Positions 51,988 to 63,700 of a stretch of 64,000 nt of DNA are shown here, in pieces. A model generated the notes under the pieces. It did not search any database, was not told the DNA's origin, and saw only the letters and a list, made by a program, of their open reading frames with translations. The translations under genes and the position numbers were made by a program. Source of the stretch: Plotosus lineatus (Eukaryota; Chordata; Actinopteri; Siluriformes; Plotosidae); NCBI GenBank assembly GCA_024760905.1, contig CM045731.1, positions 57,535,125 through 57,599,124 of the forward strand. Reading direction: 5' to 3'. Every line of letters starts with the position of its first letter. Within the stretch, counting starts at the first letter, position 1.

Positions 51988-53490
51988 ACTAGTCCTTCTC
52001 AAAAAATTAGCATATTGTGATGAAGTTCATTATTTTCTGTAATGTACTGATAAAAATTAAACGTTCATATATTTTAGATTCATTGCACACCAACTGAAAT
52101 ATTTCAGGTCTTTTATTGTTAGAATACTGATGATTTTGGCATACAGCTCATGAAAACCCAAAATTCCTATCTCAAAAAATTAGCATATCATGAAAAGGTA
52201 CTCTAAACGAGCTATTAACCTAATCATCTGAATCAACCAATTAACTCTAAACACCTGCAAAAGATTACTGAGGCTTTTTCAAACTCCCAGCCTGGTTCAT
52301 TACTCAAAACCGCAATCATGGGTAAGACTGCCGACCTGACTGCTGTCCAGAAGGCCATCATTGACACCCTCAAGCAAGAGGCTAAGACACAGAAAGAAAT
52401 CTCTGAGCGAATAGGCTGTTCCCAGAGAGCTGTATCAAGGCACCTCAGTGGGACGTCTGTGGGAAGGAAAAAGTGTGGCAGAAAACACTGCACAACCAGA
52501 AGAGGTGACCGGACCCTGAGGAAGATTGTGGAGAAGGGCTGATTCCAGACCTTGGGGGACCTGTGGAAGCAGTGGACTGGGCTGCAGGTGTTGCATTCCC
52601 CAGGTCAAGCCACTTTTGAACCAGAAACAGCGGCAGAAGCACCTGACCTTGCCTACAGAGAAGCAGAACTGGACTCTGGTGCCAGAGTCTGGAGGAAGAC
52701 TGGGGAGAAGGAAATGCCAAAATGCCTGAAGTCCAGTGTCAAGTACCCACAGTCAGTGATGGTCTGGGGTGCCATGTCAGCTGCTGGTGTTGGTCCATTG
52801 TGTTTTATCAAGGGCAGGGTCAATGCAGCTAGCTATCAGGAGATTTTGGAGCACTTCATGCTTCCATCTGCTGAAAAGCTTTATGGAAATGAAGATTTCA
52901 TTTTTCAGCACGACCTGGCACCTGCTCACAGTGCCAAAACCACTGGTAAATGGTTTACTGACCATGGTATTACTGTGCTCAATTGGCCTGCCAACTCTCC
53001 TGACCTGAAGCCCATAGAGAATCTGTGAGACATATTGAGAAGAGAAAGTTGAGAGACACCAGACCCAACACTGTGGATGAGCTTAAGGCCGCTATCGAAG
53101 CATCCTGGGCCTCCGTAACACCTCAGCAGTGCCACAGGCTGATTGCTTCCATGCCACGCTGCTTGAAGCAGTCATTTCTGCAAAAGGATTCCCGACCAAG
53201 TATTGAGTTTATAACTGAACATATTTAAAATAAGGTTGACTTTTTTTGTATTAAAAACACTTTTTTTTAATTGGTCGGACGAAATACTTTAAAAATTTTT
53301 TTGAGATAGGGATTTTTGTTTTTTCTTTCCTTTTTTTGCCAAAATTATCAATATTAAAACAATAAAAGGCTTGAAATATTTCAGTTGGTGTGCAATGAAT
53401 CTAAAATATATGAACGTTTATTTTTTATCAGTACATTACAGAACATAATGAACTTTATCACAATGTGCTAATTTTTTGAGAAGGACTAGT
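51988..53490 (+). mobile_element. Tc1-like transposon, copy 4
   Basis: Ends CTAGTCCTTCTCAAAAAATT and its mirror at 53470-53489 define it. The transposase starts at 52318, meets TGA at 52540-52542 (CGA to TGA), shares the family frameshift, lacks the first catalytic Asp region (AGAACTGGACTC joins TGGTGCCAGAG near 52679), and has TGA at 53026-53028. Inserted in the gag region of the retrovirus relic. Confidence 0.85.
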
Positions 53491-53689
53491 ATATATGTCA
53501 CCCCGAACACTGGGGGAAAGGATTAGAACTATGGAGGGTGATGGTATTTTGGAATCTAAGTAACAAGCAAGATAAGCAAAGCTTGTCTCTCCATTGCAAG
53601 AGTTGGTCATGCACGCCCGCCCCAACATGGGGGTGGGAACCCCGCCCGAGACTGCGCTCCTTCATGCAGATTTGATTCTTGGGGGCTGC

Positions 53690-53815
53690 GCAGAGCAGGT
53701 ACCTGCCACTAATGTGGTAAAAAAGGACACTGGGTTCGAGAATGCAAAAAGAAAAGGGCTGATACTAGGACTCAGCAAGACATAGCTGCCCCTCCTCCTT
53801 CTAATCCTCCTCACA
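53690..53815 (+). pseudogene. Retroviral nucleocapsid zinc-knuckle remnant
   Basis: At 53704-53745 the frame spells a CX2CX4HX4C knuckle (second half CGKKGHWVREC) with a TAA inside it at the third position. A Pro/Gln-rich stretch follows. It lies just after Tc1 copy 4, as expected for the 3' end of gag. Confidence 0.65.
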
Positions 53816-53851
53816 CACCTCAACAGGGCTCTTCCTTTGCGCCTAAGCATA

Positions 53852-53882
<31 letters not shown>

Positions 53883-53939
53883 CATGCCCCCACTGCGGTG
53901 AGATGTTTATTAGATTCCACTATTTCCCTTTCACATTCC

Positions 53940-54125
53940 TTTGTACATAGTATACTCTATGCCGTTTTGCCATTTTAATCTTTTATGTAGAGACTTAGCC
54001 TTGTCACTATCAATCGGCTTCAATGGTTCTGCTGTAACTATATGCACACCTGATGATGTACCTTCGGATATGTCACATTTATCTGGCTCATTTGTCCCGT
54101 ACAATTTCAATGCAGCCATGAGGAG
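53940..54125 (+). pseudogene. Retroviral protease C-terminal remnant
   Basis: The frame contains HFNLLCRDLALSLSI, which fits the conserved LLGRD-type segment at the end of retroviral aspartic proteases with Gly changed to Cys. The LINE insertion follows at about 54182. Confidence 0.5.
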
Positions 54126-54181
54126 GGGGCACTAACCAGTGTCTCTCCCCCTTATGCCGGTCCCAAGCCCAGAGAAATGCA

Positions 54182-56995
54182 AAGGGTTGTGCCAGGAAGG
54201 GCATCCGACGTAAAACCAATGCCAAACTTTTATGATGAAAATCAGAAGTATTACTCCCATACCGGATCGGTCAAGGCCCGGGTTAACAACGACCGCAATC
54301 AATCAACTGTCAATCTGTCAATCAACAGGGTGCTGATGGAAATTAGACTACTGTTGGTCGAAGACGTCGAAGAAGGAGAGGCGGAAGGCAGAGAGAGAAG
54401 AGGAAAGGCATGAGTCTAGGACTGAGAATAGGGACTTTGAATGTTGGAACTATGCAAAGAAAAGATTGAGAGCTGGCTAACATGATGCAGAGGAGGAAGG
54501 TGGACATTCTGTGTGTTCAGGACACCAGGTGGAAAGGGAGCAAAGCTAAAAGCTTAGGAGCAGGGTTTAAGCTGTTTTATCATGGTGTGGGTGGGAAGAG
54601 AAATGGAGTAGGAGTCATCTTGAAGGAGGGGTTTGTCAGGAATGTTCTAGAAGTGAAAAGAGTGTCAGACAGAGTGATGAGTCTCAAGTTGGAAATTGAA
54701 GGTGTGATGTTCAATGTTGTTAGTGTTTATGCCCCACAGGCAGGATGTGAGCTAAAAGAGAAGGAGAGATTCTGGAGCGAGTTAGATGAAGTGATGCAGA
54801 GTAACCCCAGAGATGAAAGAGTGGTCATTGGTGCAGACTTCAATGGACATGTTGGTGCAGGCAACAGAGGGGATGAGGAAATGATGGGCAGGTTTGGTAT
54901 CCAGAACAGGAACACAGAAGAACGGATGTTGATCGATTTTGCAAAAAGGATGGAAATGGCTGTGGTGAATACTTTCTTCCAGAAGAAACAGGAGCATAGG
55001 GTGACTTATGAAAGCGGAGGTAGGAGCACACAGGTAGACTACATCTTGTGTAGGCGATGTAATTTGAAGGAAGTCAGTGACTGCAAAGTAGTAGTGGGTA
55101 AGAATGTTGCCAAACAGCAAAGGATGGTGGTATGCAGGATGATGCTGATGGTGAGGAAGGTGAAGAAGGCAAAGGCAGAGCAGAAGACAAAGTGGTGGAA
55201 GTTGAAAAAGGAAGAGTGTCGTGTTGTCTTCAAGGAGGAGTTGAAACAGGTTTTGGGTGGCCAGGAAGTGCTTCCAGATGACTGGACAACCACAGAAAAT
55301 GTCATCAGGGACACAGGTAGAAGAGTACTTGGTATGTCTTCTAGAAGGACAGTAGATAAGGAGACTTGGTGGTGGAATGAGGAAGTGCAGGAGTGTGTAA
55401 GGAAGAGGTTAGCTAAGAAGAAGTGGGACATTGAGAGGACCGAAGAGAGTAAACAGGAGCACAGGGAGACACAGCATAAGGTGAAAGTAGCGGTGTCAAA
55501 GGCCAAACAGAGGGCGTATGATGACTTGTATGATAGGTTGGACAGTAAGGAGGGAGAAAAATGATCTATACAGGTTGGCACAACAGAGAGATAGAGATGG
55601 GAAGGATGTGCATCAAGTTAGATTGATAGGACAGAGAGGGAAATGTATTGACTGATGACAGAAGTGTGCTGGGAAGCTGGAAAGAGTATTTGGAAGAGCT
55701 GATGAATGAGGAAAATGAGAGAGAAAAAAGAGTAGAAGAGGTGACCATTGAGGAGCAGGATGCAGCAAAGATTAGTAAGGGTGAAGTGAGGAGGGCATTG
55801 AAGAGGATGAAGAATGGAAAGGCAGTTGGTCCTGATGATATACCTGTGGAGGTATGGAAGTGTCTAGGAGAGGTAGCAATAGATTTTCTGACAAGAACAT
55901 TCAACAAGGTCTCAGAGAGTGAGCAGATGCCGGAGGAATGGAGGAGAAGTGTGATGGTGCCCATTTTTAAGAACAAGGGAGACGTGCAGAGTTGTGGCAA
56001 CTACAGAGGGATAAAGTTGATGAGCCATACGATGAAGTTATGGGAAAGAATAGTGGAAGCTAGACTAAGGGCAGAGGTCAGCATTTGTGAACCAACAGTT
56101 TGGTTTCATGCCAAGAAAGAGCACCACAGATGCAATGTTTGCTGTGAGGATGTTCGTAGAGAAGTACAGAGAAGGTCAGAGGGAACTGCATTGTGCCTTT
56201 GTGGATCTGGAGAAAGCATATGACAGGGTGCCGAAAGAAGAACTGTGGTATTGCATGAGGAAGTCTGGAGTGGCAAAGAAGTATGTTAGCATGGTGCAAG
56301 ACATGTATGAGAGATGTAAGACAGTGGTGACATGTGCTGTCAGCGTGACCGACAAATTCAAGGTGGAGGTGGGACTGCATCAAGGGTCAGCTCTGAGCCC
56401 CTTCTTGTTTGCTATGGTGATGGACAGGCTGACAGACGAGGTTAGGCAAGAATCTCCATGGACTATGATGTTTGCAGATGACATTGTGATCTGTGGTGAG
56501 AGCAGAGAACAAGTGGAGGAAAATCTAGAGAGGTGGAGGTATGCCCTGGAAAGGAGAGGAATGAAGGTTAGCCTCAGAAAATCAGAATACATGTGTGTGA
56601 ATGAGAAGGACTCAGGAGGAACGGTGATGTTACAGGGAGCAGAGATAATGAAGGTGGAGGATTTTAAGTACTTAGGCTCAGCAATCCAGAGCAATGGAGA
56701 GTGTGGAAATGAGGTGAAGAAGCGTGTGCAGGCAGGCTGGAATGGTTGGAGAAAAGTGTCCGGTGTGATGTACGATAGGAGAGTGTCAGCAAGAATGAAA
56801 GGAAAAGTGTACAAGATGGTGGTGAGGCCAGTGATGTTGTATGGCTTAGAAACAGTGGCGCTGTGGAAAAGGCAGGAGGCAGAGCTGGAGGCAGCAGAGA
56901 TGAAAATGCTTAGGTTCTCTCTGGGAGTAACGAGGATGGATAGGATCAGGAATGAGTACATCAGACGGACAGCATACGTTAGTCTGAACGTCTGA
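54182..56995 (+). mobile_element. RTE-like LINE, near full length but lacking its 3' end
   Basis: The 5' UTR starts near GGGTTGTGCCAGGAAGGGC (54184). An AP-type endonuclease ORF at 54482-55564 has KVDILCVQDTRWKGSKAKS, VVIGADFNGHVGAG and RSTQVDYILCRR. The first Met region has a stop (near 54467). Reverse transcriptase follows in two overlapping frames, 55648-56223 and 56087-56995, with AVGPDDIPVEVWKCLG, QQFGFMPRKSTTDAMFAVRM and the intact MMFADDIVICGESRE. The protein breaks off after NEYIRRTAYV, and the usual end and 3' tail are missing. It is inserted in the retrovirus relic. Confidence 0.85.
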
Positions 56996-57169
56996 AGTGC
57001 TTCCGATGTGAGTAAATAAGCGGCATTTTCTTTTTGCAGTTGAGCCGCAGGTTGCTGTCCCGATATAATGCAATGCAAAGTAAATACTGTATAATACAAT
57101 ACCTCCCCCAAGTGGACATTTTTTGAAAACTACAGCGTTGTATGTTTAATGGAACTGATTACAGTCTAC

Positions 57170-57485
57170 TCAGTTAGTGTTATGTATGCTGTATAAAGTT
57201 TATATTTTATTATCAATAAATATCACAGTAAAAAATTAAGTTTTTCTTAATCATTACTACATTTTACTACATTAATACTGTAATAATGATTAAGACTGTC
57301 TATAGAATGTGTTTGAGAAGCATATTTTAGCGCATGTAATAGATACAAAGCATTTTACTTCCGGTTGATCATTTGCGCTTGTAATATGATACATGGGTTT
57401 TTTCTTCCTGGTACAGAACTCGCGGATTATCTTCATTCGCGGGAGGAGCCGGAACCAAACCCCCGTGAATAACGAGAGCCTACTG
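57170..57485. mobile_element. Right end of a pogo-like element (left part missing)
   Basis: Matches 25063-25350 (TTTTTCTTAATCATTACTAC, AGCATATTTTAGCGCATGTAA, CGTGAATAACGAGAGCCTACT), ending at TA. The left end is not seen; the truncated LINE ends about 180 bp before it. Confidence 0.6.
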
Positions 57486-57659
57486 TACTAGTACTTCCTT
57501 TTGGAAAATACAAGACATGTTTATGGTACACCTCATTTGGACAACTGGCTTCCCTCACACTGTGTGGCTTTCCTCGTGTGCGAGTTTCACGGTGTTACAC
57601 ATTGCGCTTGAAGAGGGGTAAAAGAGGACGTGAACAAACTTTTTTGTATCGCTAATTTG

Positions 57660-57965
57660 AACGTCACAGTCGACTCAGACCAAGGTATTCTATTTACTTA
57701 GCGGATCACACAACAACTTTGTAAGTATTTACTCCTTAATTGGGTCTTTCAAATTCCATATCACCCACAATCCTCTGTGATCGTTGAACGTACTAACCAT
57801 ACTGTGAAAAGTAAGCTCACAAAGGCTATGCAAAGCACTAGCTGTAAAAATTGGGTTGACCTCCTCTCCGTGGTGTTGACTGAAATGAGAATGACACCCG
57901 AAAAGATGTGCACTTGTCGCAACATGAGATTATATTTGGGCGACCTTTCCCACTCCCTTAGTGGA
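57660..57965 (+). pseudogene. Retroviral integrase core remnant
   Basis: Asp of DQG (57678-57680) and Glu of VERTN (57786-57788) are exactly 35 residues apart, the D-35-E spacing of integrases, with IPYHPQSS between them. TAG at 57699-57701 breaks the frame. EMRMTPEK follows. It lies beyond the LINE and pogo-like insertions, so reverse transcriptase and RNase H sequence has been lost. Confidence 0.75.
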
Positions 57966-58149
57966 AAGGAATGCCAGCTTTGTGCACTTCAGATCTTAGG
58001 GTTTACATGTACACTTTAGAGAGCATGGCAACAACTATGGATTTATCACTTACTACAACACTCCGCAGCATTTGTTGCCAAATTGCACGAATTATAGTCC
58101 AAGATCAATGCCTCCAGCATCCCCCTCCATCGTACAGCTACACATAGTT

Positions 58150-58205
58150 TAACCAAGTATTGAGTGCATAACTGAACATAATTATTTGAAGGTTGACTTT
58201 TTTTT
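58150..58205 (+). mobile_element. Tc1-like transposon, 3' coding-end scrap
   Basis: AACCAAGTATTGAGTGCATAA, CTGAACATAATTATTTGAAGG and TTGACTTTTTT match the segment just after the transposase stop in the other copies. It is fused to a (CA)n repeat. Confidence 0.6.
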
Positions 58206-58207
58206 TT

Positions 58208-58217
58208 CACACACACA

Positions 58218-58279
<62 letters not shown>
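58208..58279 (+). repeat. (AC)n microsatellite
   Basis: About 35 CA units fused to the Tc1 scrap at 58150. Confidence 0.9.
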
Positions 58280-58281
<2 letters not shown>

Positions 58282-58307
58282 TTCAATGTTCCCCCTGTTC
58301 TATCTAT

Positions 58308-58600
58308 CTGACACTCATTTCCCAAACCGTTTAATCCTATTACTTAAGACATGGGAGGCCACAGCTTATCTCAGCCAACTCTGGGTAAAGGCAGGGTAGA
58401 CCCTGAACATCTTGCTGGTCAGACCATTGCAGGGCAATGCACATAACCATTCACACTCATACTCACAACTAGGGGCACTTTGGAATAGTGAATAAGCCTA
58501 CTGCGCAGGTCTGCGGACGCACACAAATGTTGGAAGAACGCACCAAAATTCACACACAACCGCCGTTACCGAACCCAGGACTCAAACTCATTCAGGTGGA
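58308..58600 (-). mobile_element. SINE family 2
   Basis: Reversed tail AACCGTTTAATCCTATTAC, GTAGACCCTGAACATCTTGC, CATTGCAGGGCAATGCAC and reversed middle and head ending near GGATGTTACGCCACC. Confidence 0.5.
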
Positions 58601-58845
58601 TGTTACGCCACCAGATCGCATCTCACTCCATATAATCCCTCTGTCTACTTGTCGCTCCTCCTTTCTCTCTTTCCTTTCATTTTTATGTTGATCTCCCCTC
58701 TCTAAATGATTTATACCTACATTAAACCCGCAGTATTTTTTTCAGAGATTTTTCATGATGAATTGATGGATTTGTGAAGAAGGAAAACTTTATGAGAGCA
58801 GAAAAGAATGCCTTTAAGTCACAGGTCCATCCATCCATGCATTTT

Positions 58846-58847
<2 letters not shown>

Positions 58848-58881
<34 letters not shown>

Positions 58882-58935
58882 TCTATTGTTCCATCCATGC
58901 ATCCATCCATCCATGCATCCATCCATCCATCAATC
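58848..58935 (+). repeat. (CTGT)(CTAT)(CCAT) tetranucleotide repeat
   Basis: Three tetranucleotide types follow each other, with GCATCCATCCAT variants. Confidence 0.85.
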
Positions 58936-58976
58936 CATTCTTGTCTCTCTCGTTTCTTTGAGAAGGTTGCAGTGAT

Positions 58977-59063
58977 GAGATAATAAATTGCCAGGATGAT
59001 GAAGGTGGAGATCCTGATGCAGAATACACTCTTCATCCCTGCAAGTGGCAGTAAAACAGACAA
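58977..59063 (+). other. Possible non-coding 5' exon upstream of ppm1k
   Basis: A unique-looking stretch ends in GACAA|GTAAGT, a strong donor at 59064, about 1.1 kb before the acceptor at 60177. It could be the 5' UTR exon that the acceptor implies. There is no other support, and it follows a CCAT/CTAT repeat. Confidence 0.15.
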
Positions 59064-60191
59064 GTAAGTTATTTTCTTTATTACTTATCTTGAGTTATTT
59101 ATAAAAAATATCATAACTACTGAATGTATTCCATCTGTTGCTACACAAATTTTGATGGGCTCCACAACCACTACCACCATAAGAGAATCACTGACCAGAT
59201 ACTATGTTTAGTGCAGGACACATGATACAAACTACCATGAAGATCACTGTAGCAATGTTTGAACCCCCCCAAGAAATTCTGAAACACAGCTAATACACAC
59301 AACGCTAATACGCCAGACTCATGCCGCCACCACCACCACCACCCACACACCCACACACACACACACACACACCCACACATGATTGATTGCGTAATATAAA
59401 GTGTGATTTGTAGGTCAGGCTATTCTGAATGTGGCCCCGCCTCACTGCATTTAATTGGTTGAGAGGTAAACACCCTTGATCGTGCCTACTCCTTCCATTT
59501 ATGGGATACACAAATCAGATGACCCTCTTTCCATTTATGATTGGTTGTTCTGGCTGAAATATGTAAACAAGTCACAGCTTGAACTGCGCTCTCATATACA
59601 ATCTCACACACACACACACACCGGCTTGTGGAGCACGTGCAGGGGTGTAACCATACGAAAAGAACTAAATTTACTACTACTAATTATTATTATTATTTAT
59701 TATAATTAAAACAGGTAAGCAATATCTGCTGTTGCTACATAGACTTGTTTTAGAAGTTTAAAGTTGCAGAAGTTTTAAGGTGTGAAATATAAATCTTGTG
59801 TAAATATTTCTTAGTATTAATAAATCATGGGCATGGTTTTTCTGTGGAGCATTTGCATGCTCTCCCTGTGTTTGCATGCTCCAGCCTCCCTAAAATATTG
59901 ATAGAATGAAGTAGTTTGGGTAAATGAGTGAGAGAGACTGTGCTCTGTGTTGATCGTCCTCGACTCTTGATTGGCGTCTCATCATGGTATCACTGTTTGT
60001 TTTGGATGCTGGATGGTGTTTCAATATTGGACACTGTTCTAATAATAGGCTAACAAGTTATTCAGAGTAACAGATGGTTAACCAATCAGTGCTTACTTGA
60101 TGCACAGTACACTGTCCTCAAAATATCATTAACATTTTTCTTACTTGTTTGTTCTTTTTGTTTTGTTTTTTTTTATAGTGGCTCTTTTAAA

Positions 60192-60628
60192 ATGTCTCTC
60201 TATGCTGCCACCTGCTCCTTACTTCTCCGACGCTCATTCTGTACAGTCAGCAGGAGTGCCAGAACACCTGTAGGCCGGTGTGTGTGTGCATGCGGGTCAG
60301 AATTACCCGGGGTCCGCTGGCACGCAACAGCTCGTTTGGATGCCGATGGAAGCGGCCGGCCAGCCACATGGGACTCATTTGGGATTTGGGACAGCCGTAT
60401 CAAGGTGCCCATCCTGTTACCACAAAGCATCCGCTATGGTAAACCCATCCCATGCATAAGCCTCGACCATGTGGGCTCGGCATCACAGATCGGCCGTCGC
60501 CGTGCCAATGAAGACCGGCTCCGTGTTGCTGAGCTCACGCCTTCCATATTATACTTTGCCGTGTTTGACGGGCATGGTGGCGCTGAAGCTGCTGACTTCT
60601 GCTTCACACACATGGAGCACTACATTAG
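60192..60628 (+). CDS. ppm1k: ppm1k coding exon 1: transit peptide and start of PP2C domain
   Basis: 145 codons plus AG before GTGATT. Residues 1-50 are basic and hydroxylated ([19 protein letters not shown]), like a transit peptide. NEDRL and DGHGG give the first acidic metal ligands of PP2C enzymes. The donor is followed within ten bases by a (CA)n microsatellite. Confidence 0.92.
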
Positions 60629-60634
60629 GTGATT

Positions 60635-60703
<69 letters not shown>

Positions 60704-63700
60704 CTGGATAGAAACAGACACTTGCCAGAAATACAGAATGCAGGATATCAGGTTAAAGAGACTGCACAGAGTGATCTGTCTTGTGTATGTGTTGTAGAAT
60801 GAATCTGAAGAACGAGTTGGATCTAGAACAGGCTTTAACAAAAGCCTTCCTACAAGTAGACGCCGCTCTGGCGTCTGAGCTACAGATGTACGGCAATGGT
60901 ATGATTGTGCAGAATTTCTTGGTGCAAAAATATATTCCGGTCTCATGTGATCCTGTTGGAAAATTTCCAGAAAGCCACGTCCAAACTTGTGATCCAAAAG
61001 CACATCAATCCCTTAACACATCTCTAAATACTCCACACACTGGGATTGCTAGATATAAAAACAGTAATATTTGGACTGCCAGAAAACCACCCTGAATTCA
61101 TGAAAAAAAAATTAACATTAAATTATTTTTCAATATTTAGGTGCAGAAAATAATCTAGTTCCAAGAAAGATGTTCTAAAAGCAGATTTTCCGCTGTAGGA
61201 TTTGGGAATAGGTCATTTATTTGTACTTTTTCTTGAATGGGCAAAAAAAATAGATCATGAACCTTTTCCAGGAACATGAGTTGGGTGTTGGGATTTCTTT
61301 TCGTTGTCTAGTTCTTTCTCTCACTGGTTCTGAGCAAGGTCTAGTCATTTCATGGATCAGTCATCTGTGTCACCCAGAGCTCTGGGGTGGCTTGCAATAA
61401 AGGGTCACATTCTTATTTCACAAGCTCACCGAAGCTTACAGAGGTGAACAGAGTATTTATACCAGACCAGGGGGTTACAGTATTCATGGGTGGGGTCATA
61501 AAACTATAAAACCATTGTCCTGCCCAAGGTGTGAGCCCTGAGCTTTAAAGACAAAAGACAGTTGGCTAAACAGGACACAAAGTAGATGCCAAGAGCTGAT
61601 TACAAGAACAAATGGTTCTTGACCATTTGGTAACCAGTTTTTCACGAAAAGAGAAACAACATCTTGGTTACAATACTTATAAGAACACGTTTGTGCTTTT
61701 CCATAGGGAAACAAATATGAATACATAGTTAAAGGAGATCAAACACAAAAATAGAAACTAGTGCAACTCTGAAAACCCCTTTCATTGGGAATACCTGTAC
61801 AGTACACCCAATATGGAAACACAATGGGAACACACTTTCACCCACCATTTACCAATCCACCGATGGGGAATCCACCTGGAAACCCATTGGTTGAACATGT
61901 GAAACTCTGGGATTACAAACAGGAAGCTCAGGAGAGAAAAGGTCTAGGATTGAACTGGGGACCCTGGAGCTCTGAAGCAGAAACACAAACTACTGGTACC
62001 ACTGTGTCAGGAAAAAAAGAAAAGGAAAAAAAAAAAAACAATATTGAAAAGATACAGAATGAATAAACAGTCTTCCAAATGATTTGGGTTTACATCTACA
62101 TGCATGCCCAAAACACTTTTGGACAAATTACAAATTGTTTATTCTGTATAATAAGGCAATGCTAGTACCAATAATAATAATAATAATCCAATAAAACACC
62201 TCTGTTATTGTAAAGTCAACCAATCACATTGCTCCACCTAATCTTACTCATCTGAAAAAGAAATAAAGCAATAATGGTGTCACCCAGTGGCAAAATAAGT
62301 GCTCCATACATTATATTAACACTGGACTTGATATTTTTCTTTGGAAATTGTTTGAAAAGCTTTTTGGTGCTAATATTTTCTAGCCTCTCTGATGACGGTG
62401 GGCACTACAGCGACTGTGGCTTTGCTCAGAGATGGGATAGAACTGGTTGTTGGGAATGTTGGGGACAGTCGTGCCATGTTGTGCAGGAAGGGTGAAGCAT
62501 ACACACTCACCAGCGACCATACTCCTGAGAGAAAGGACGAAAAACAGAGGTACAAATGAAGACAGGCCCTCAGAGAATGGTATTCACTGGCATGCTAAAT
62601 GGGTCACTCGTGTACATATGTGTGTGTGTCCGTGTGTCCGTGTAAGAGTCTTAAAATAGACCAACTTCACTTGTCCTGTGTAACGGAAGAGAGTTTAAAT
62701 GTCATTTGCATTTGTGTTTAAACGGCTAGCCAACACGCTAACCTGACAGGATTATCAATGCTCTTATTTCATTGATAGCCGACTCTAACCTGACACAATT
62801 TCAGAAATAGATTTGTAAATGAAATTCATTCATTTTAATCAACTTCCCTGTTGGCTTTAAGCAAAAAAGAACTTATGATATAAGCTAACTGATAAAACTT
62901 GCTAACATTCACTCGATCATTATGTTTTATGAACTTTGTTAGTGCTAAATAGAGTAGCTAAACAAACATAACAGGATTTATGAGCGTTTTTTAAAGTCAT
63001 TTGATAAATGAGTGACTGCAGTGTTAGCAGGCTAAAACCTGGGCTAATCAAACAGGTTTTCTATGAGGATCTTTAAATTCTTCTTCATACACTTATGTCA
63101 GTAATTACACTGAACTAACACAGGCTAAATGGATGGCATTTTTGGAAAAAAAAAAAAATTAAAATTAACTTTTCTATTGACAAACTTAAGTAAAAGCACT
63201 GCAGTTATCAACAGATGGCTAACATTAAGCTAATCTGACATGGATTTTTAAAAGTGATTTCACTGTTGCTATTAGCTAACAGGCATTGGTAACAGCAATG
63301 ACTGCTGGAGTTTTGCACTGAGCAGCAATTTGTCATCACCAATACTCAGCAAAAGGACAGTCTCAAAACAACCTGGATGCATCCTTGGTCGAAACATTGG
63401 CATCTTATAGATTACGTTTTAGTGCGCCAGCAAGACCTCAATGACGTCCTACCCACCAGAGTGATGCCCAGCGCAGAATTTCACACTGACCATCGCCTAG
63501 TGCGCTGCAAACTCAGGTTGCACTTCAAACCCAAACCAAGGAAGGGAGGGCCAGCCAAGAAAATGTTCAAGCTCAGCAAGCTTCAGTTGACTAAAGTGAA
63601 AGCCGACTTTCAAGCAAGCTTACAGTCAAAGCTTATCAATAATGACTGCCCAGAAGACCCCTCTCCTGAAACGCTTTGGAGTCAACTGAAGCCTGCCATC

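Noticed and set aside
57777..58019. Independent small gene of 80 codons
   Set aside because: The frame is the end of the retroviral integrase, with the core motif continuing upstream through a stop.
58046..58276. CRISPR-like or satellite array from the repeated CA blocks
   Set aside because: These are simple dinucleotide repeats without spacers, common in fish genomes.
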